In this document: positions 50,847 through 59,836 of the stretch, piece after piece
How positions within the stretch are numbered: the first letter of the stretch is position 1
Layout of the letters: each line of letters begins with the position of its first letter
From: Brevibacillus humidisoli
Lineage (GTDB): Bacteria; Bacillota; Bacilli; Brevibacillales; Brevibacillaceae
Direction of reading: 5' to 3'
DNA: 64,000 nucleotides
Assembly: GCF_020923435.1 (NCBI RefSeq)
Contig: NZ_CP087263.1
Location: forward strand, 1,693,970-1,757,969
Program-made: the position numbers and the translations under genes
The notes under the pieces: generated by a model
Seen by the model: only the letters and a program-made list of their open reading frames with translations
Told to the model about the DNA's origin: nothing
The model's database searches: none

Positions 50847-52346
50847 ATGAGTGCGGGAATGATTGATTGGTTGGCTGAACGGGCTGCCTTGACGCCAAAA
50901 CGGGTGGCGGTGACCGATCCGCAGACAGGAGAAGCGTGGTCGTACGGACAGTTAGAACAGCGTGCCAGCCGGATAGCCAGCTATCTCAGTGGTCAAGGGA
51001 TTGGAAAAGGGGATCGGGTCGCTTTACTTGCGCCCAACGATCTTTGCTATTTCGACGTGTTGTTTGCTTGTATCAAGCTAGGAGCTATTTTCGTGCCGCT
51101 TAACTGGCGCCTTTCGCTTGAGGAGCTTCAGCAGATTGTCACTGACTGCACGCCTAAGCTGCTGTTGTTTCACAAGAGACAGGAGCATACGGGCTCTGCC
51201 CTGTCGATCGCCAACAAACTGGCCGTCCATAGCGAGGTGTATCACTGCGCGCTGGGTACCGGGCCGGAGCTCTCACAAGCTGAAACGACAGCGGTAATTA
51301 CCGATGCTTGTATGATCTTGTACACTGGCGGTACGACAGGCAGAACGAAAGGAGTGGTGCTTTCCCATCAGGCGGTCATCTGGAACTGCCTGAATACCAT
51401 TGTCAGCTGGCAGCTTAGCGCAGATGACGTAACCCCTACCTTTTTGCCGATGTTTCACACGGGCGGCTTAAACTCTCTCTGCCTGCCGGTGCTGGCCATC
51501 GGCGGCAGGGTCGTGATCGCAAGAGAGTTCCAGCCGGAACAAGCGATTCACCTGTTGGAGCGGGAAGGCTGCACAATTGCGCTGATGGTGCCAACGATGT
51601 ACCACCTGGTGATCGGCTCCCCATCATTTGCCGCGGTGCAACTTCCTTCGATGCGGTCCTTTCTCTCGGGAGGGGCGCCTTGTCCACATGCCATTTACGA
51701 GGCGTTTGCCCGCAAAGGCCTCCCCTTTAAAGAAGGGTACGGACTGACAGAAGCGGGACCCAACAACTTTTATATCGATCCGCGCGAGGCGGCGGTGAAG
51801 CGTGGGTCAGTCGGCAAACCGATGTGGTTCAATCAGGTGAAACTGGTTACAGAGAACGGACGGGATGCAGAGCCGGGCGAGACGGGAGAACTGCTGATTG
51901 CCGGCCCCCACCTATTCAGCGGTTACTGGCGCCAGCCAGAAGCGACTGGTGAAGTATGGGTTGACGGTTGGCTGCGGACGGGAGATTTGGCACGACGAGA
52001 CGAGCAAGGTGATTACTTTATCGTTGGCCGCAAAAAAGAGATGATCATCAGCGGCGGGGAAAATGTGTACCCACAGGAAGTTGAACAGCGGTTATTGGAG
52101 CATCCGGATGTGCAGGAAGCAGTCGTTGTCGGCATGCCGGACGAAAAGTGGGGCGAACGAGTGACAGCGGTGATCGTGCCTTCTGCTGCTGACTTGCTGA
52201 CCGCTGATCAGGTACAAACATTTTGCGCCGCTAAGCTGGGGGGATACAAGGTCCCCAAACAAGTGGTGTTTGTGGATAAGCTTCCGCAAACCGGCGTTGG
52301 CAAGTTGGACAAGAAGCGGATACGGCAACTGCTGGCAGAAGCGTAG
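50847..52346 (+). CDS. AMP-forming acyl-CoA synthetase (FadD-like)
   Basis: 499 residues. The ANL-family P-loop is ILYTGGTTGRTKGVVLSH, the aromatic/Glu adenylate motif GYGLTEAGPNNF, then GWLRTGDLARRDEQGDYFIVGRKKEMIISGGENVYPQEVE (hinge), and the C-terminal catalytic Lys lies in QTGVGKLDKKRIRQLL. It activates a carboxylic acid to its CoA thioester; chain length is unknown. ATG 50847 has GGGGAGGAACG before it, and the frame is open from 50793. First gene of the lipid module, preceded by the repeated promoter element. Confidence 0.93.
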   Translation: MSAGMIDWLAERAALTPKRVAVTDPQTGEAWSYGQLEQRASRIASYLSGQGIGKGDRVALLAPNDLCYFDVLFACIKLGAIFVPLNWRLSLEELQQIVTDCTPKLLLFHKRQEHTGSALSIANKLAVHSEVYHCALGTGPELSQAETTAVITDACMILYTGGTTGRTKGVVLSHQAVIWNCLNTIVSWQLSADDVTPTFLPMFHTGGLNSLCLPVLAIGGRVVIAREFQPEQAIHLLEREGCTIALMVPTMYHLVIGSPSFAAVQLPSMRSFLSGGAPCPHAIYEAFARKGLPFKEGYGLTEAGPNNFYIDPREAAVKRGSVGKPMWFNQVKLVTENGRDAEPGETGELLIAGPHLFSGYWRQPEATGEVWVDGWLRTGDLARRDEQGDYFIVGRKKEMIISGGENVYPQEVEQRLLEHPDVQEAVVVGMPDEKWGERVTAVIVPSAADLLTADQVQTFCAAKLGGYKVPKQVVFVDKLPQTGVGKLDKKRIRQLLAEA

Positions 52347-52427
52347 CCCGTTGGGCACAACAGCACGTCGTTTTGGAGTAGCTTACATCGATCATACGGC
52401 AAATGGGAAGAGAGGAGGAGCCTATGC

Positions 52428-55400
52428 ATGATGCATCACGCCATTGTTAAAACCAAGCTAATGCCTCCGGCACTGCCAAAAACGGCAATCTGGCGGCCCC
52501 GGCTGATGAAGCAGCTGCGGCGACTGGTTGATCATCGGATTACACTCGTCTTTGCAGAAGTCGGCTATGGCAAAAGCACGGCGCTGTCCGCCTTTTTCCG
52601 CGACAGACGGCTGCCGGTCTGCTGGTACACGATTGGTCCTGAGGAACGTGATTTGTCTTTATTTGTTTCTTACCTGATTCACGCTGTAGAGTCGCAGTTT
52701 CCCTCGTTTGCCACAGCCAAATTGGAGTGGCCGGACCCGAGCGGCGGTGAACGTACGAAGGACGAACTTCATCGATTGTGCGCCTGGCTGGTCAACGTCC
52801 TGTGTACCAGGAACGAGCAATTCGCGATCTTGTTGGACGACTACCATTGGGTTGAACACGATGGTCCGGTCGATCGGTTTGTCCAGTGTCTGGCAGCGCA
52901 TCTGCCAGAACACGTCCATCTAGTGATTGTCACCAGAACCTACCCGGGCTGGGAGAAGATGAGCACCTACAAGCTAAAAAACCAACTGTTGGAGATTGGT
53001 TATGAGCAACTTGCCTTTGACCGGGAGGAAATCCAACTCCTGCTCGACGGGGATGATGTTATAACACTGTATCCAGATGCGGTAGAGCAAGTCTACCGTC
53101 AGACGGAAGGATGGGTTCTGGCAGCAGATGCGATGCGCCAACAGTGGAAGAGGCAGCGTCATGGGGTATCCATACGGGAGGGAGAAGAGACGTTTGACGA
53201 TCTGTTTCACTCGCTCCGCTCGGAAGTATGGCAGGGACAGCCGCAGGAGATTTGCCGTTTTCTATTGGAAACATCGGTCCTGGAGTGGATGAGTGGGACC
53301 TTGTGTGATGAACTGTGCGATTGGGGAGTGGGAGAGCAATTGCTTGCCTATATCCGGCGACAGGGATTGTTTGTCCGTTCCATCGACCGCGACAAATACT
53401 GTTACCATCCGCTGTTTCGATTGTTTCTGCAGCGGCAATCTTCTTGTGGAATTGCATCGACGACGAACGCACACCGGCGTGCTGCCTACTTTTTTTGGCA
53501 GCAGCAGGAGTATCTGCAGTCGATCGTCCACTTCATGGCGATCGATGACTATGATGCAGTGTCCAAACAGTTTCGTAGCCACAGTCAGATCATACTAGCA
53601 GTAGAAGACATAGAACGATTACAGTTGTTGATGCAACAGATTCCGCCAGCGGTAAAAGATCGCCATTATCACCTGTGGATCTCAGAAGGGGATCTCTACC
53701 GACGTCGCAATCAGTACGAGCAGGCTATCGCTTGCTATGCGAGGGGAGAGCGACTGGCAGAACAAGCAGGTATTCCGCTAGCTGACAATGCCGGTCTGGA
53801 AAGGAAGGCGCAAATCTTTCTGGATACGATTGAGCCGAACAAAGCGGAACAAGTACTGAAACAAGTTCTCGCCGCAGATGCAAATGGCGAGAGTGAGGTG
53901 GCTTCATCCAAGGTGGAATTGTATCAGCTAATTGCGGAAAATTTGCTCAATTCCGGAAAGAGTCTGGATGCAGAGCGGTGGTATCGTCGCTGTCAGCTGC
54001 TGCAAACCGACTTTTCAGATGAGCAGCTGGAGGCACGACTTTACTTGCGAACGGGCCGTCTTGAGCAGGCCCGTCGCTTGCTGGAGCAAAAATGGCGCAG
54101 GGAGAGCCGCGAGTGCGTCCGGCTGCGTTCCCAGACCCATCGGGATACAACGGTATTGCTCTCCTTTGTCGAATCGCTGATGGGAAACCCGGAAAATGCC
54201 AGGCAAATGGCTGAGTCCGCGATTGCGCAGGGTATGTCCGCACAAACTCCTTACCTGGAAGCGTGCGGGTGGATGAGGAAAGGCCACGCGATGCAGTTGC
54301 TGCCAGGATACGTGTCAGAACTGTCGCACATCTGCTATCGGACAGCACTGGAGTGTATGGAAGCGATTCATTTCAGACGCGGCAAGGCGGAGCCGCTAAT
54401 GGGCCTCTGCCTGCTTTTGGGCCGGTCAGGACAAACGCAGCAAGCAGTAGCCTACGGCAGGCGGGCGCTAGAAGAGACGGAGAGGGCAGACGACCGTTGG
54501 CTGTCTGCGTGGATTCGCTTAAGCATTGGTATTGCTGTCTTATACGGCAGACACTGGGCGGAGGCGTCCCGCCTTTTGGCCCAGTGTCGTGACGATTTTC
54601 AGGCGTGCGGTGATTCGTTTGGGGTGACCGTCTCGCTGCTCTGGCAGTCGCTGCTCACATACCATGCAGAGCCGGATCGGTTTGAGGATGTGATGACCGG
54701 TTTCCTCGAAATGGTCGACGAAGGGGGATATTACTTCCTGCTGACCGGACGTACTCTGTTTGGACCACGAGATGTGCGGCAGCTTGTCCCATTACTGTTG
54801 GTGGCGCATCAGAAGCTGCTGCAGGCTGAGGTTAGCTCCATGCTCATCACCAATCTCCACTTGCGAGATGTGAGCTATCATCCGGGGCATTCCCTGGAGG
54901 TTGCCTCACTTGGGACATTTCATGTGCAGTTAGGTGACAAAGAAGTAGCAGAGCGGGATTGGCACCGGGGCAAAGCGAAAGAACTGTTTCAACTGCTGAT
55001 TACCTGTAGGGAGCGTTTTCTGCCGAAAGAGGAGATCATTTCCCTGTTGTGGGGCAGCGCTGATGAAAAGGCGGCCAACCGAGATTTCAAAGTGGCCTTG
55101 CATGCTCTAAATGCGGCACTGGAGCCAAATCGTCAGGCTTGGTCACCCCCTTTTTTTATCGATCGCCAAGGATCCCTGTATCGGCTTCATCCTGCATCGG
55201 GCCTCACCTTGGATGCGGCTGACTTTGAACGTTGGATCAGACAAGGGCTGGGTACAGATGATGCAGAACAGGCGGAAGACTTGCTCCATACCGGACTGCG
55301 TCTCTACAAAGGAGACTATCTGCCAGATCGGCGCTATACGGATTGGTGCCGCGAGGAGCGGGAGCGCCTGCGGTTGCTATTTCTAAAAGGGGCGGAGCGC

Positions 55401-55643
55401 TTGGCGGCGATTTGTCTCTCTCGAGGGGCCTATGATCAAGCAATCTATTGGTGTGAACAGATCATCCGCAAAGATCCCTGCTGGGAAGAAGCGTACCAAA
55501 TGTTGATGAAAGCGCACGATGCCGCCCATAACAGACATCAAGCCATCAAGTGGTACCAGCGCCTGTGCGAGGTGCTGAAAACGGAGTTCGGCGTAGAACC
55601 GATGCACGCAACACAGCGAATCTACCATAACATCACTAGGTAG
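52428..55643 (+). CDS. MalT-like STAND regulator with C-terminal BTAD/winged-helix domain
   Basis: 1071 residues. N-terminal STAND NTPase: P-loop FAEVGYGKSTAL (about residues 43-54), Walker B ILLDDYHWVE near 136, and a GW-type winged region. The middle (~330-800) is a helical TPR-like superhelix with many paired-helix repeats. From ~822 on, LEVASLGTFHVQLGD...KAKELFQLL is an OmpR-type winged helix, followed by a bacterial transcriptional activator domain with the final EFGVEP motif of SARP/BTAD proteins. Such proteins activate transcription after binding an inducer and ATP. It lies inside the module it probably controls. ATG 52428 or 52431 after GGAGGAG. Confidence 0.92.
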   Translation: MMHHAIVKTKLMPPALPKTAIWRPRLMKQLRRLVDHRITLVFAEVGYGKSTALSAFFRDRRLPVCWYTIGPEERDLSLFVSYLIHAVESQFPSFATAKLEWPDPSGGERTKDELHRLCAWLVNVLCTRNEQFAILLDDYHWVEHDGPVDRFVQCLAAHLPEHVHLVIVTRTYPGWEKMSTYKLKNQLLEIGYEQLAFDREEIQLLLDGDDVITLYPDAVEQVYRQTEGWVLAADAMRQQWKRQRHGVSIREGEETFDDLFHSLRSEVWQGQPQEICRFLLETSVLEWMSGTLCDELCDWGVGEQLLAYIRRQGLFVRSIDRDKYCYHPLFRLFLQRQSSCGIASTTNAHRRAAYFFWQQQEYLQSIVHFMAIDDYDAVSKQFRSHSQIILAVEDIERLQLLMQQIPPAVKDRHYHLWISEGDLYRRRNQYEQAIACYARGERLAEQAGIPLADNAGLERKAQIFLDTIEPNKAEQVLKQVLAADANGESEVASSKVELYQLIAENLLNSGKSLDAERWYRRCQLLQTDFSDEQLEARLYLRTGRLEQARRLLEQKWRRESRECVRLRSQTHRDTTVLLSFVESLMGNPENARQMAESAIAQGMSAQTPYLEACGWMRKGHAMQLLPGYVSELSHICYRTALECMEAIHFRRGKAEPLMGLCLLLGRSGQTQQAVAYGRRALEETERADDRWLSAWIRLSIGIAVLYGRHWAEASRLLAQCRDDFQACGDSFGVTVSLLWQSLLTYHAEPDRFEDVMTGFLEMVDEGGYYFLLTGRTLFGPRDVRQLVPLLLVAHQKLLQAEVSSMLITNLHLRDVSYHPGHSLEVASLGTFHVQLGDKEVAERDWHRGKAKELFQLLITCRERFLPKEEIISLLWGSADEKAANRDFKVALHALNAALEPNRQAWSPPFFIDRQGSLYRLHPASGLTLDAADFERWIRQGLGTDDAEQAEDLLHTGLRLYKGDYLPDRRYTDWCREERERLRLLFLKGAERLAAICLSRGAYDQAIYWCEQIIRKDPCWEEAYQMLMKAHDAAHNRHQAIKWYQRLCEVLKTEFGVEPMHATQRIYHNITR

Positions 55644-55657
55644 GAGTGGATCAACTG

Positions 55658-56686
55658 ATGAAAATGGATAGAGAACCGATCGGGGTGCTCAGCACCGGTC
55701 TGTACATTCCAAACTCGTTTGTAACCAGCCAGGAGATCGGTCGCCTCTCAGGTTTGCCCCAGGATGTAGTAGAAGAAAAACTGGGAATCCTGCGCAAGCC
55801 AGTGCCTGGTGAGCAAGACCATAGTTGTGAGATGGGCATTCGCGCTGCCCGTCAGGCGGTAGAAAGAGCGCAGATCAATCCAACGGAGATCGACTTGGTC
55901 ATCTACATCGGGGAAGAGTACAAGGAATATCCGGTCTGGACAGCTAGCTTGAAGCTGCAGCAGGAGATAGGGGCGCTAAACGCCTGGTCGTTCGACGCGG
56001 CACTCCGCTGCTGTTCGACAGTGATGGCGTTAAACGTCGCTTGCAGCATGATGAGGGCAGATCCGTCGCTTCGAACCGTTTTGTTGGCAGGGGGATACCG
56101 CAATGGCGATCTGGTCGATTACCGCAACCCGCGCACGCGCTTTCTCTTAAACCTGGGAGCAGGCGGCGGAGCCATCCTTTTACGAAGGGGGCTACAGCGC
56201 AACCAGGTACTGGAAAGCCATCTGATGACCGATGCCTCCCTTTCTGAGGACGTTCTGATCGCCGCAGGTGGTACAAAGAATCCATTAACCGCTGAGGAAA
56301 TCAAGCGGGGACGAGCCTGCTTTGACGTGCCGCATCCGGAGAGAATGAAGCAGCGACTGGAGCAGTCAATGGACCGTTTTCTCACGGTGATTCGCCACTC
56401 GCTGGCCAAAAGCGGCGTAAGTGGACGCCAGATTGATTATTTGGCAGTCTTGCACATGAAAAAGTCGGCGCACGATCAATTGCTGCAAAAACTGGGGCTG
56501 GACCAAGACAACTCAATCTACCTCAACGAGTACGGCCACATCGGTCAATTTGATCAAATCCTGTCACTGGAGTTGGCAGCGGCCAGCGGGAAACTAAAAG
56601 ATGGCGATTTGGTTGTGCTGGTTAGCGCAGGGATCGGGTACGCCTGGGGAGCGACGACGATGAAATGGGGGGAGTGGAATGAGTAG
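55658..56686 (+). CDS. KAS III / thiolase-like condensing-enzyme homologue with altered active site
   Basis: 342 residues, FabH-like length. GVLSTGLYIPNSFVTSQEI is the typical start; WSFDAALRCCSTVMAL places a Cys (residue 118) at the nucleophile position of FabH; LHMKKSAHD gives the His, but the third residue, Asn in the YGNTS motif of FabH, is His here (NEYGHIGQFD). Thus the C-H-N triad is C-H-H. Substituted KAS III relatives include acyl-, ester- and amide-forming or hydrolytic enzymes. In this module it may make or split a beta-keto acyl compound. ATG 55658 (after AGGAG) is preferred to GTG 55646. Overlaps the next gene by eight bases. Confidence 0.87.
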   Translation: MKMDREPIGVLSTGLYIPNSFVTSQEIGRLSGLPQDVVEEKLGILRKPVPGEQDHSCEMGIRAARQAVERAQINPTEIDLVIYIGEEYKEYPVWTASLKLQQEIGALNAWSFDAALRCCSTVMALNVACSMMRADPSLRTVLLAGGYRNGDLVDYRNPRTRFLLNLGAGGGAILLRRGLQRNQVLESHLMTDASLSEDVLIAAGGTKNPLTAEEIKRGRACFDVPHPERMKQRLEQSMDRFLTVIRHSLAKSGVSGRQIDYLAVLHMKKSAHDQLLQKLGLDQDNSIYLNEYGHIGQFDQILSLELAAASGKLKDGDLVVLVSAGIGYAWGATTMKWGEWNE

Positions 56687-57596
56687 TGTAATTCTGGAAA
56701 CGATTGACCTGCCCAACGGGGAAACGCTGGGTTATCGCAAGCGGCCCGGCAAGGAAGAGGTGTTGCTCTTGCTGCACGGCAATATGACATCTTCGGCACA
56801 CTGGGATCTTTTCTTGGAAGCCTTCGCCCCGGATTATACGATCTATGCTGTCGATTTGCGCGGGTTTGGCCTCTCCAGCTACCGACGACCGATTGAGGGC
56901 CTGAGCGATTTTGCCGGCGACGTCAAAGCTTTGGTCGACGCGCTTTCGCTTCCTGCCTGCTCGCTGGTTGGCTGGTCGATGGGCGGCGGTGTAGCGATGC
57001 AGTATGCCGCCGATCATCCCGAATCTGTGCAACGATTGGTCCTGTTGGCCTCTCTCTCCACGCGCGGATATCCTTACTACCGTCCGGACCCTAAAGAAGC
57101 CGGCGGGGTAGGCATGGCGCGCTTGAAAAGCAGACAGGAGATTGCCCGCTTGCCTAAGATGCAGTTGGTTCAAGACGCCTATGCCAGAAGGGATAAAGCG
57201 TTTTTGCGCCAGCTGTGGGACGAAATGGTCTACACGTGTCAAAAACCGACGGAGAAGCGCTACGCAGCGTATTTAGAGGATATGCTGACCCAGCGCAACT
57301 TGTTGGACGTGTACGATGCGATGAACCGGTTCAATATCAGTCGGGAAGACCATGCTGTGGCAAAGGGCAGCGGAGCAGTCGGGCGGATTACGATGCCGAC
57401 CCTCGTCATATGGGGGAGGCAGGATCGTGTGATAAGCGAGCAGATGACACAGGAACTGCTGACTGATATCGGCAACCACGCCAAATGGGTAGTGCTGGAT
57501 GACTGTGGCCACTCACCGCTGGTCGATGCGCTGCCTGAAGTGCTGCAATCGATTGCTGCGTTTCTCTCATCGGATGATGCAGGAAAAAGACTGTGA
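56679..57596 (+). CDS. Alpha/beta hydrolase, possible intracellular esterase
   Basis: 305 residues, no signal peptide. LLLLHGNMTSSAHWD carries the oxyanion HG; the nucleophile elbow is GWSMGGG with Ser100, the acid Asp249 in IWGRQDRVIS, and His278 in DDCGHSPLV. The G-W-S-M-G box is the one reported for the intracellular 3-hydroxybutyrate depolymerase of Bacillus thuringiensis, but this box occurs in other esterases too. It overlaps the KAS-like gene and precedes the SDR, so it probably acts on the same acyl metabolite. A second hydrolase with the same box is at 59837. Confidence 0.9.
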   Translation: MSSVILETIDLPNGETLGYRKRPGKEEVLLLLHGNMTSSAHWDLFLEAFAPDYTIYAVDLRGFGLSSYRRPIEGLSDFAGDVKALVDALSLPACSLVGWSMGGGVAMQYAADHPESVQRLVLLASLSTRGYPYYRPDPKEAGGVGMARLKSRQEIARLPKMQLVQDAYARRDKAFLRQLWDEMVYTCQKPTEKRYAAYLEDMLTQRNLLDVYDAMNRFNISREDHAVAKGSGAVGRITMPTLVIWGRQDRVISEQMTQELLTDIGNHAKWVVLDDCGHSPLVDALPEVLQSIAAFLSSDDAGKRL

Positions 57597-57646
57597 ACGT
57601 CACAAAGATAGACAGCGATTCGTGTTGAGATAAGGGGGAGTCCGAA

Positions 57647-58387
57647 ATGAGGCTGGAAGGGAAGACAGCATTAATCACAGGCGGTGGAGGCGGCATTGGC
57701 CGGGAGACAGCACTCCTGTTTGCTAGGGAAGGGGCACGACTGGTGATTGCCGATTATCGTGTCGACAGCGCCCGCAGTGTAGTTGACGAGGTCGCGGCAA
57801 TCGGTAGCGAAGCGGAATGGATACAGGTGGACGTGTCAGACCAAGAGAGCGTCAAGCGGATGGCTGGAGAAGCTCTCTCTCGATTTGACGGAATTGACAT
57901 TCTGATCAACAATGCGGGAATCACACAGGACCGGATGCTGACCAAGCTGACCACTCAAGAGTGGCAGCAGGTAATCGATGTGAACCTGAGCGGCGTTTTC
58001 TACTGCACCCAGGTATTGGTGCCGCAGATGGTGGAGAGAGGCAACGGCAAGATTGTCAACACCGCCTCCATTGTCGGCGTGCACGGCAACATCGGTCAGA
58101 GCAATTACGCCGCTTCCAAAGCAGGAGTAATCGGCATGACCAAAACCTGGGCCAAAGAATTGGGACCCAAGGGCATTCAAGTTAATGCGGTTGCGCCGGG
58201 ATTTATTGAAACGGCGATGGTTGCCACCATTCCAGAGAAAGTCATCACCAAACTGCGGGAGAGTGTCCCGCTGCGACGGTTGGGCAGTCCGCTTGATGTA
58301 GCGTACGCATACCTCTTCCTCGCCTCATCGGAATCGGACTATGTAAATGGAACAGTGCTAGCAGTGGACGGTGGTCTGGTCATCTGA
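57647..58387 (+). CDS. Classical SDR, FabG/3-hydroxyacyl dehydrogenase-like
   Basis: 246 residues. TALITGGGGGIGRETALLF (TGxxxGxG), DILINNAGITQDRML (NNAG), IVNTASIVGVHGN (catalytic Ser), NYAASKAGVIGM (Y-x3-K), VAPGFIETAM and YVNGTVLAVDGG identify a FabG- or 3-hydroxybutyrate-dehydrogenase-like enzyme. It would oxidise or reduce a 3-hydroxy/3-keto acyl compound with NAD(P). Ribosome site AAGGGGGAG. It is the last gene before the second copy of the promoter element. Confidence 0.92.
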   Translation: MRLEGKTALITGGGGGIGRETALLFAREGARLVIADYRVDSARSVVDEVAAIGSEAEWIQVDVSDQESVKRMAGEALSRFDGIDILINNAGITQDRMLTKLTTQEWQQVIDVNLSGVFYCTQVLVPQMVERGNGKIVNTASIVGVHGNIGQSNYAASKAGVIGMTKTWAKELGPKGIQVNAVAPGFIETAMVATIPEKVITKLRESVPLRRLGSPLDVAYAYLFLASSESDYVNGTVLAVDGGLVI

Positions 58388-58421
58388 AAACGGGAAGCTG
58401 TAGCGGAAACGAGCGCGTCTT

Positions 58422-58455
58422 GTGCAACCTTTTTGCAACCGCTTTCTTTTATGAT
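58422..58455 (+). promoter_or_regulatory. Promoter element with TGCAAC direct repeat and cre-like site, copy 2
   Basis: Core 58422-58446 repeats the 50722 element (GTGCAACC, TTTTTGCAACCGCTT, TC) with two differences. TGCAACCGCTTTCT at 58434-58447 fits the cre consensus except for the last base. A -10-like TATGAT follows at 58450-58455, one base further than in copy 1. An inverted half (GGTTGC) lies at 58458. It precedes the secreted lipase gene and implies joint control with the acyl-CoA ligase operon. Confidence 0.65.
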
Positions 58456-58508
58456 TCGGTTGCGCTGTCTTTGTTTAAACAGCAGCACTTCGCGAAGGAG
58501 GAATGACC

Positions 58509-59768
58509 ATGAAGCGGTTGTTTTTTCTTTCTTTTCTGATTTTTTCTCTCTCAGTCAGCCTGATGTCAGTGCCGGCTAAAAAGGGTATGGCTTCTACTGC
58601 TACTTTGGAACGGGAACAGACGTTTACCAGCGTCAAGAACGGGTGGAGCAAAGTGGAGCGTTGGCATGACAGCAATCCATTATTTCAAGCGGAAGATTAC
58701 CCACCCGACGGACGAGGTGACCAAGAAGGGCAGCGGCTCACCTTTTTCGGCAACGTAAAGCAGCCCCATTCCAGTCGGTTTCTCCTCTACTACGGTCCCG
58801 ATTATGAGACGAATCCGATTGCAACCCCGGTCTTGTTGGTTCACGGTGCCAATGACAATGCCGATCGTGCCTGGGCCAATCCCAACGAGCTTGGTTCCTA
58901 TGGTTGCGGAGCTACCTCATGTCCCGATACCGGATTGATGCAGTATCTGGCAGACAGAGGATATAAAGTGTTTGCGGTCAACTTCAGCCACAAACAAGGT
59001 GACAATTACTATACGGCTGAACATATCCACAACGCCATCTCGATCGTCAAAAACGTGACCGGAGCCGACAAAGTGGATGTAGTTGGCTGGAGCAAAGGCG
59101 CTTTTGCTGCCCGCATGTACGCTTCCTCGGTGAAAAAAAGCGGTGGCACAGCGTACGCCGGTGATATCCGCAAGCTGGTTTTGCTCGGCAATCCTAACAA
59201 GGGATTTGACTACATCTTCCGGCACGGATGGTACCACAACTTCAGCATCTTTACCGAGTGCGGCGGTACGGTAAATGCGCCTGCACCGCATACGCAGATG
59301 GTCTGCTACGGCTTGTGGCGAAATCATCCCGAGCTCTCTATCTATACGACGGCAAAAGGGAATTTTTTCCCTGGCCAGAAACAGATGCTGGCCAAATGGG
59401 ATGATGTCTATCCACTGCCCATGGCAGAGCAGGACTGGTACACGACGTATTACGGCGGTCAAGGGTTTTATACCAAAGGAGATGGCATCGATACTGCGAT
59501 AGAGCAGGGATCACTGGTGCAAACGATCTTGGATGCAGGAGTGCCATCCAGCATTCATACGTACCTGCTCTCCGGCAATCAAAACGACATTCCGACGATC
59601 CACAATGAACACACAGGACCAAGCGATGGAGTCGTCTTTATCGACAGTGCAGCCTCAGAAGCGGGAATCGGCAATGTTGCCGACAATGTAACTGTACAGC
59701 TCAATCACTTGGAACTAGGTTGGGCACAGTCGGCGGCCAACCAGATTGAGCAGTGGCTGCGCGAGTAG
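58509..59768 (+). CDS. Secreted lipase-like alpha/beta hydrolase
   Basis: 419 residues with a Sec signal peptide (MKRLFFLSFLIFSLSVSLM, cleavage probably near the AKKGMAS segment). VLLVHGANDNADRAW holds the oxyanion HG, and DKVDVVGWSKGAFAARMYA the nucleophile Ser195 in GWSKG. A late His lies in QLNHLEL, and an Asp probably in PSDGVVF. Several cysteines (YGCGATSC, TECGG, MVCYG) may form disulfides, fitting an exported enzyme. It probably hydrolyses an extracellular ester, lipid or polyester to products used by the module. ATG 58509 is preferred because AAGGAGGA abuts ATG 58503. Confidence 0.87.
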   Translation: MKRLFFLSFLIFSLSVSLMSVPAKKGMASTATLEREQTFTSVKNGWSKVERWHDSNPLFQAEDYPPDGRGDQEGQRLTFFGNVKQPHSSRFLLYYGPDYETNPIATPVLLVHGANDNADRAWANPNELGSYGCGATSCPDTGLMQYLADRGYKVFAVNFSHKQGDNYYTAEHIHNAISIVKNVTGADKVDVVGWSKGAFAARMYASSVKKSGGTAYAGDIRKLVLLGNPNKGFDYIFRHGWYHNFSIFTECGGTVNAPAPHTQMVCYGLWRNHPELSIYTTAKGNFFPGQKQMLAKWDDVYPLPMAEQDWYTTYYGGQGFYTKGDGIDTAIEQGSLVQTILDAGVPSSIHTYLLSGNQNDIPTIHNEHTGPSDGVVFIDSAASEAGIGNVADNVTVQLNHLELGWAQSAANQIEQWLRE

Positions 59769-59836
59769 CGGAAGCGTGATAAATAGGATTGTCACGTACA
59801 TCAGGTAAACAGATTCTATAAGGGAGGAGTAGGCTT

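Noticed and set aside
50847-58387. OleABCD-type olefin or beta-lactone cluster (thiolase-like, hydrolase, AMP-ligase and SDR together)
   Set aside because: The four protein classes match in name, but the hydrolase uses Ser (GWSMG) and not the Asp of OleB, the SDR is FabG-like and not the extended OleD type, and the ligase has canonical acyl-CoA synthetase motifs. The KAS III-like active site also differs.
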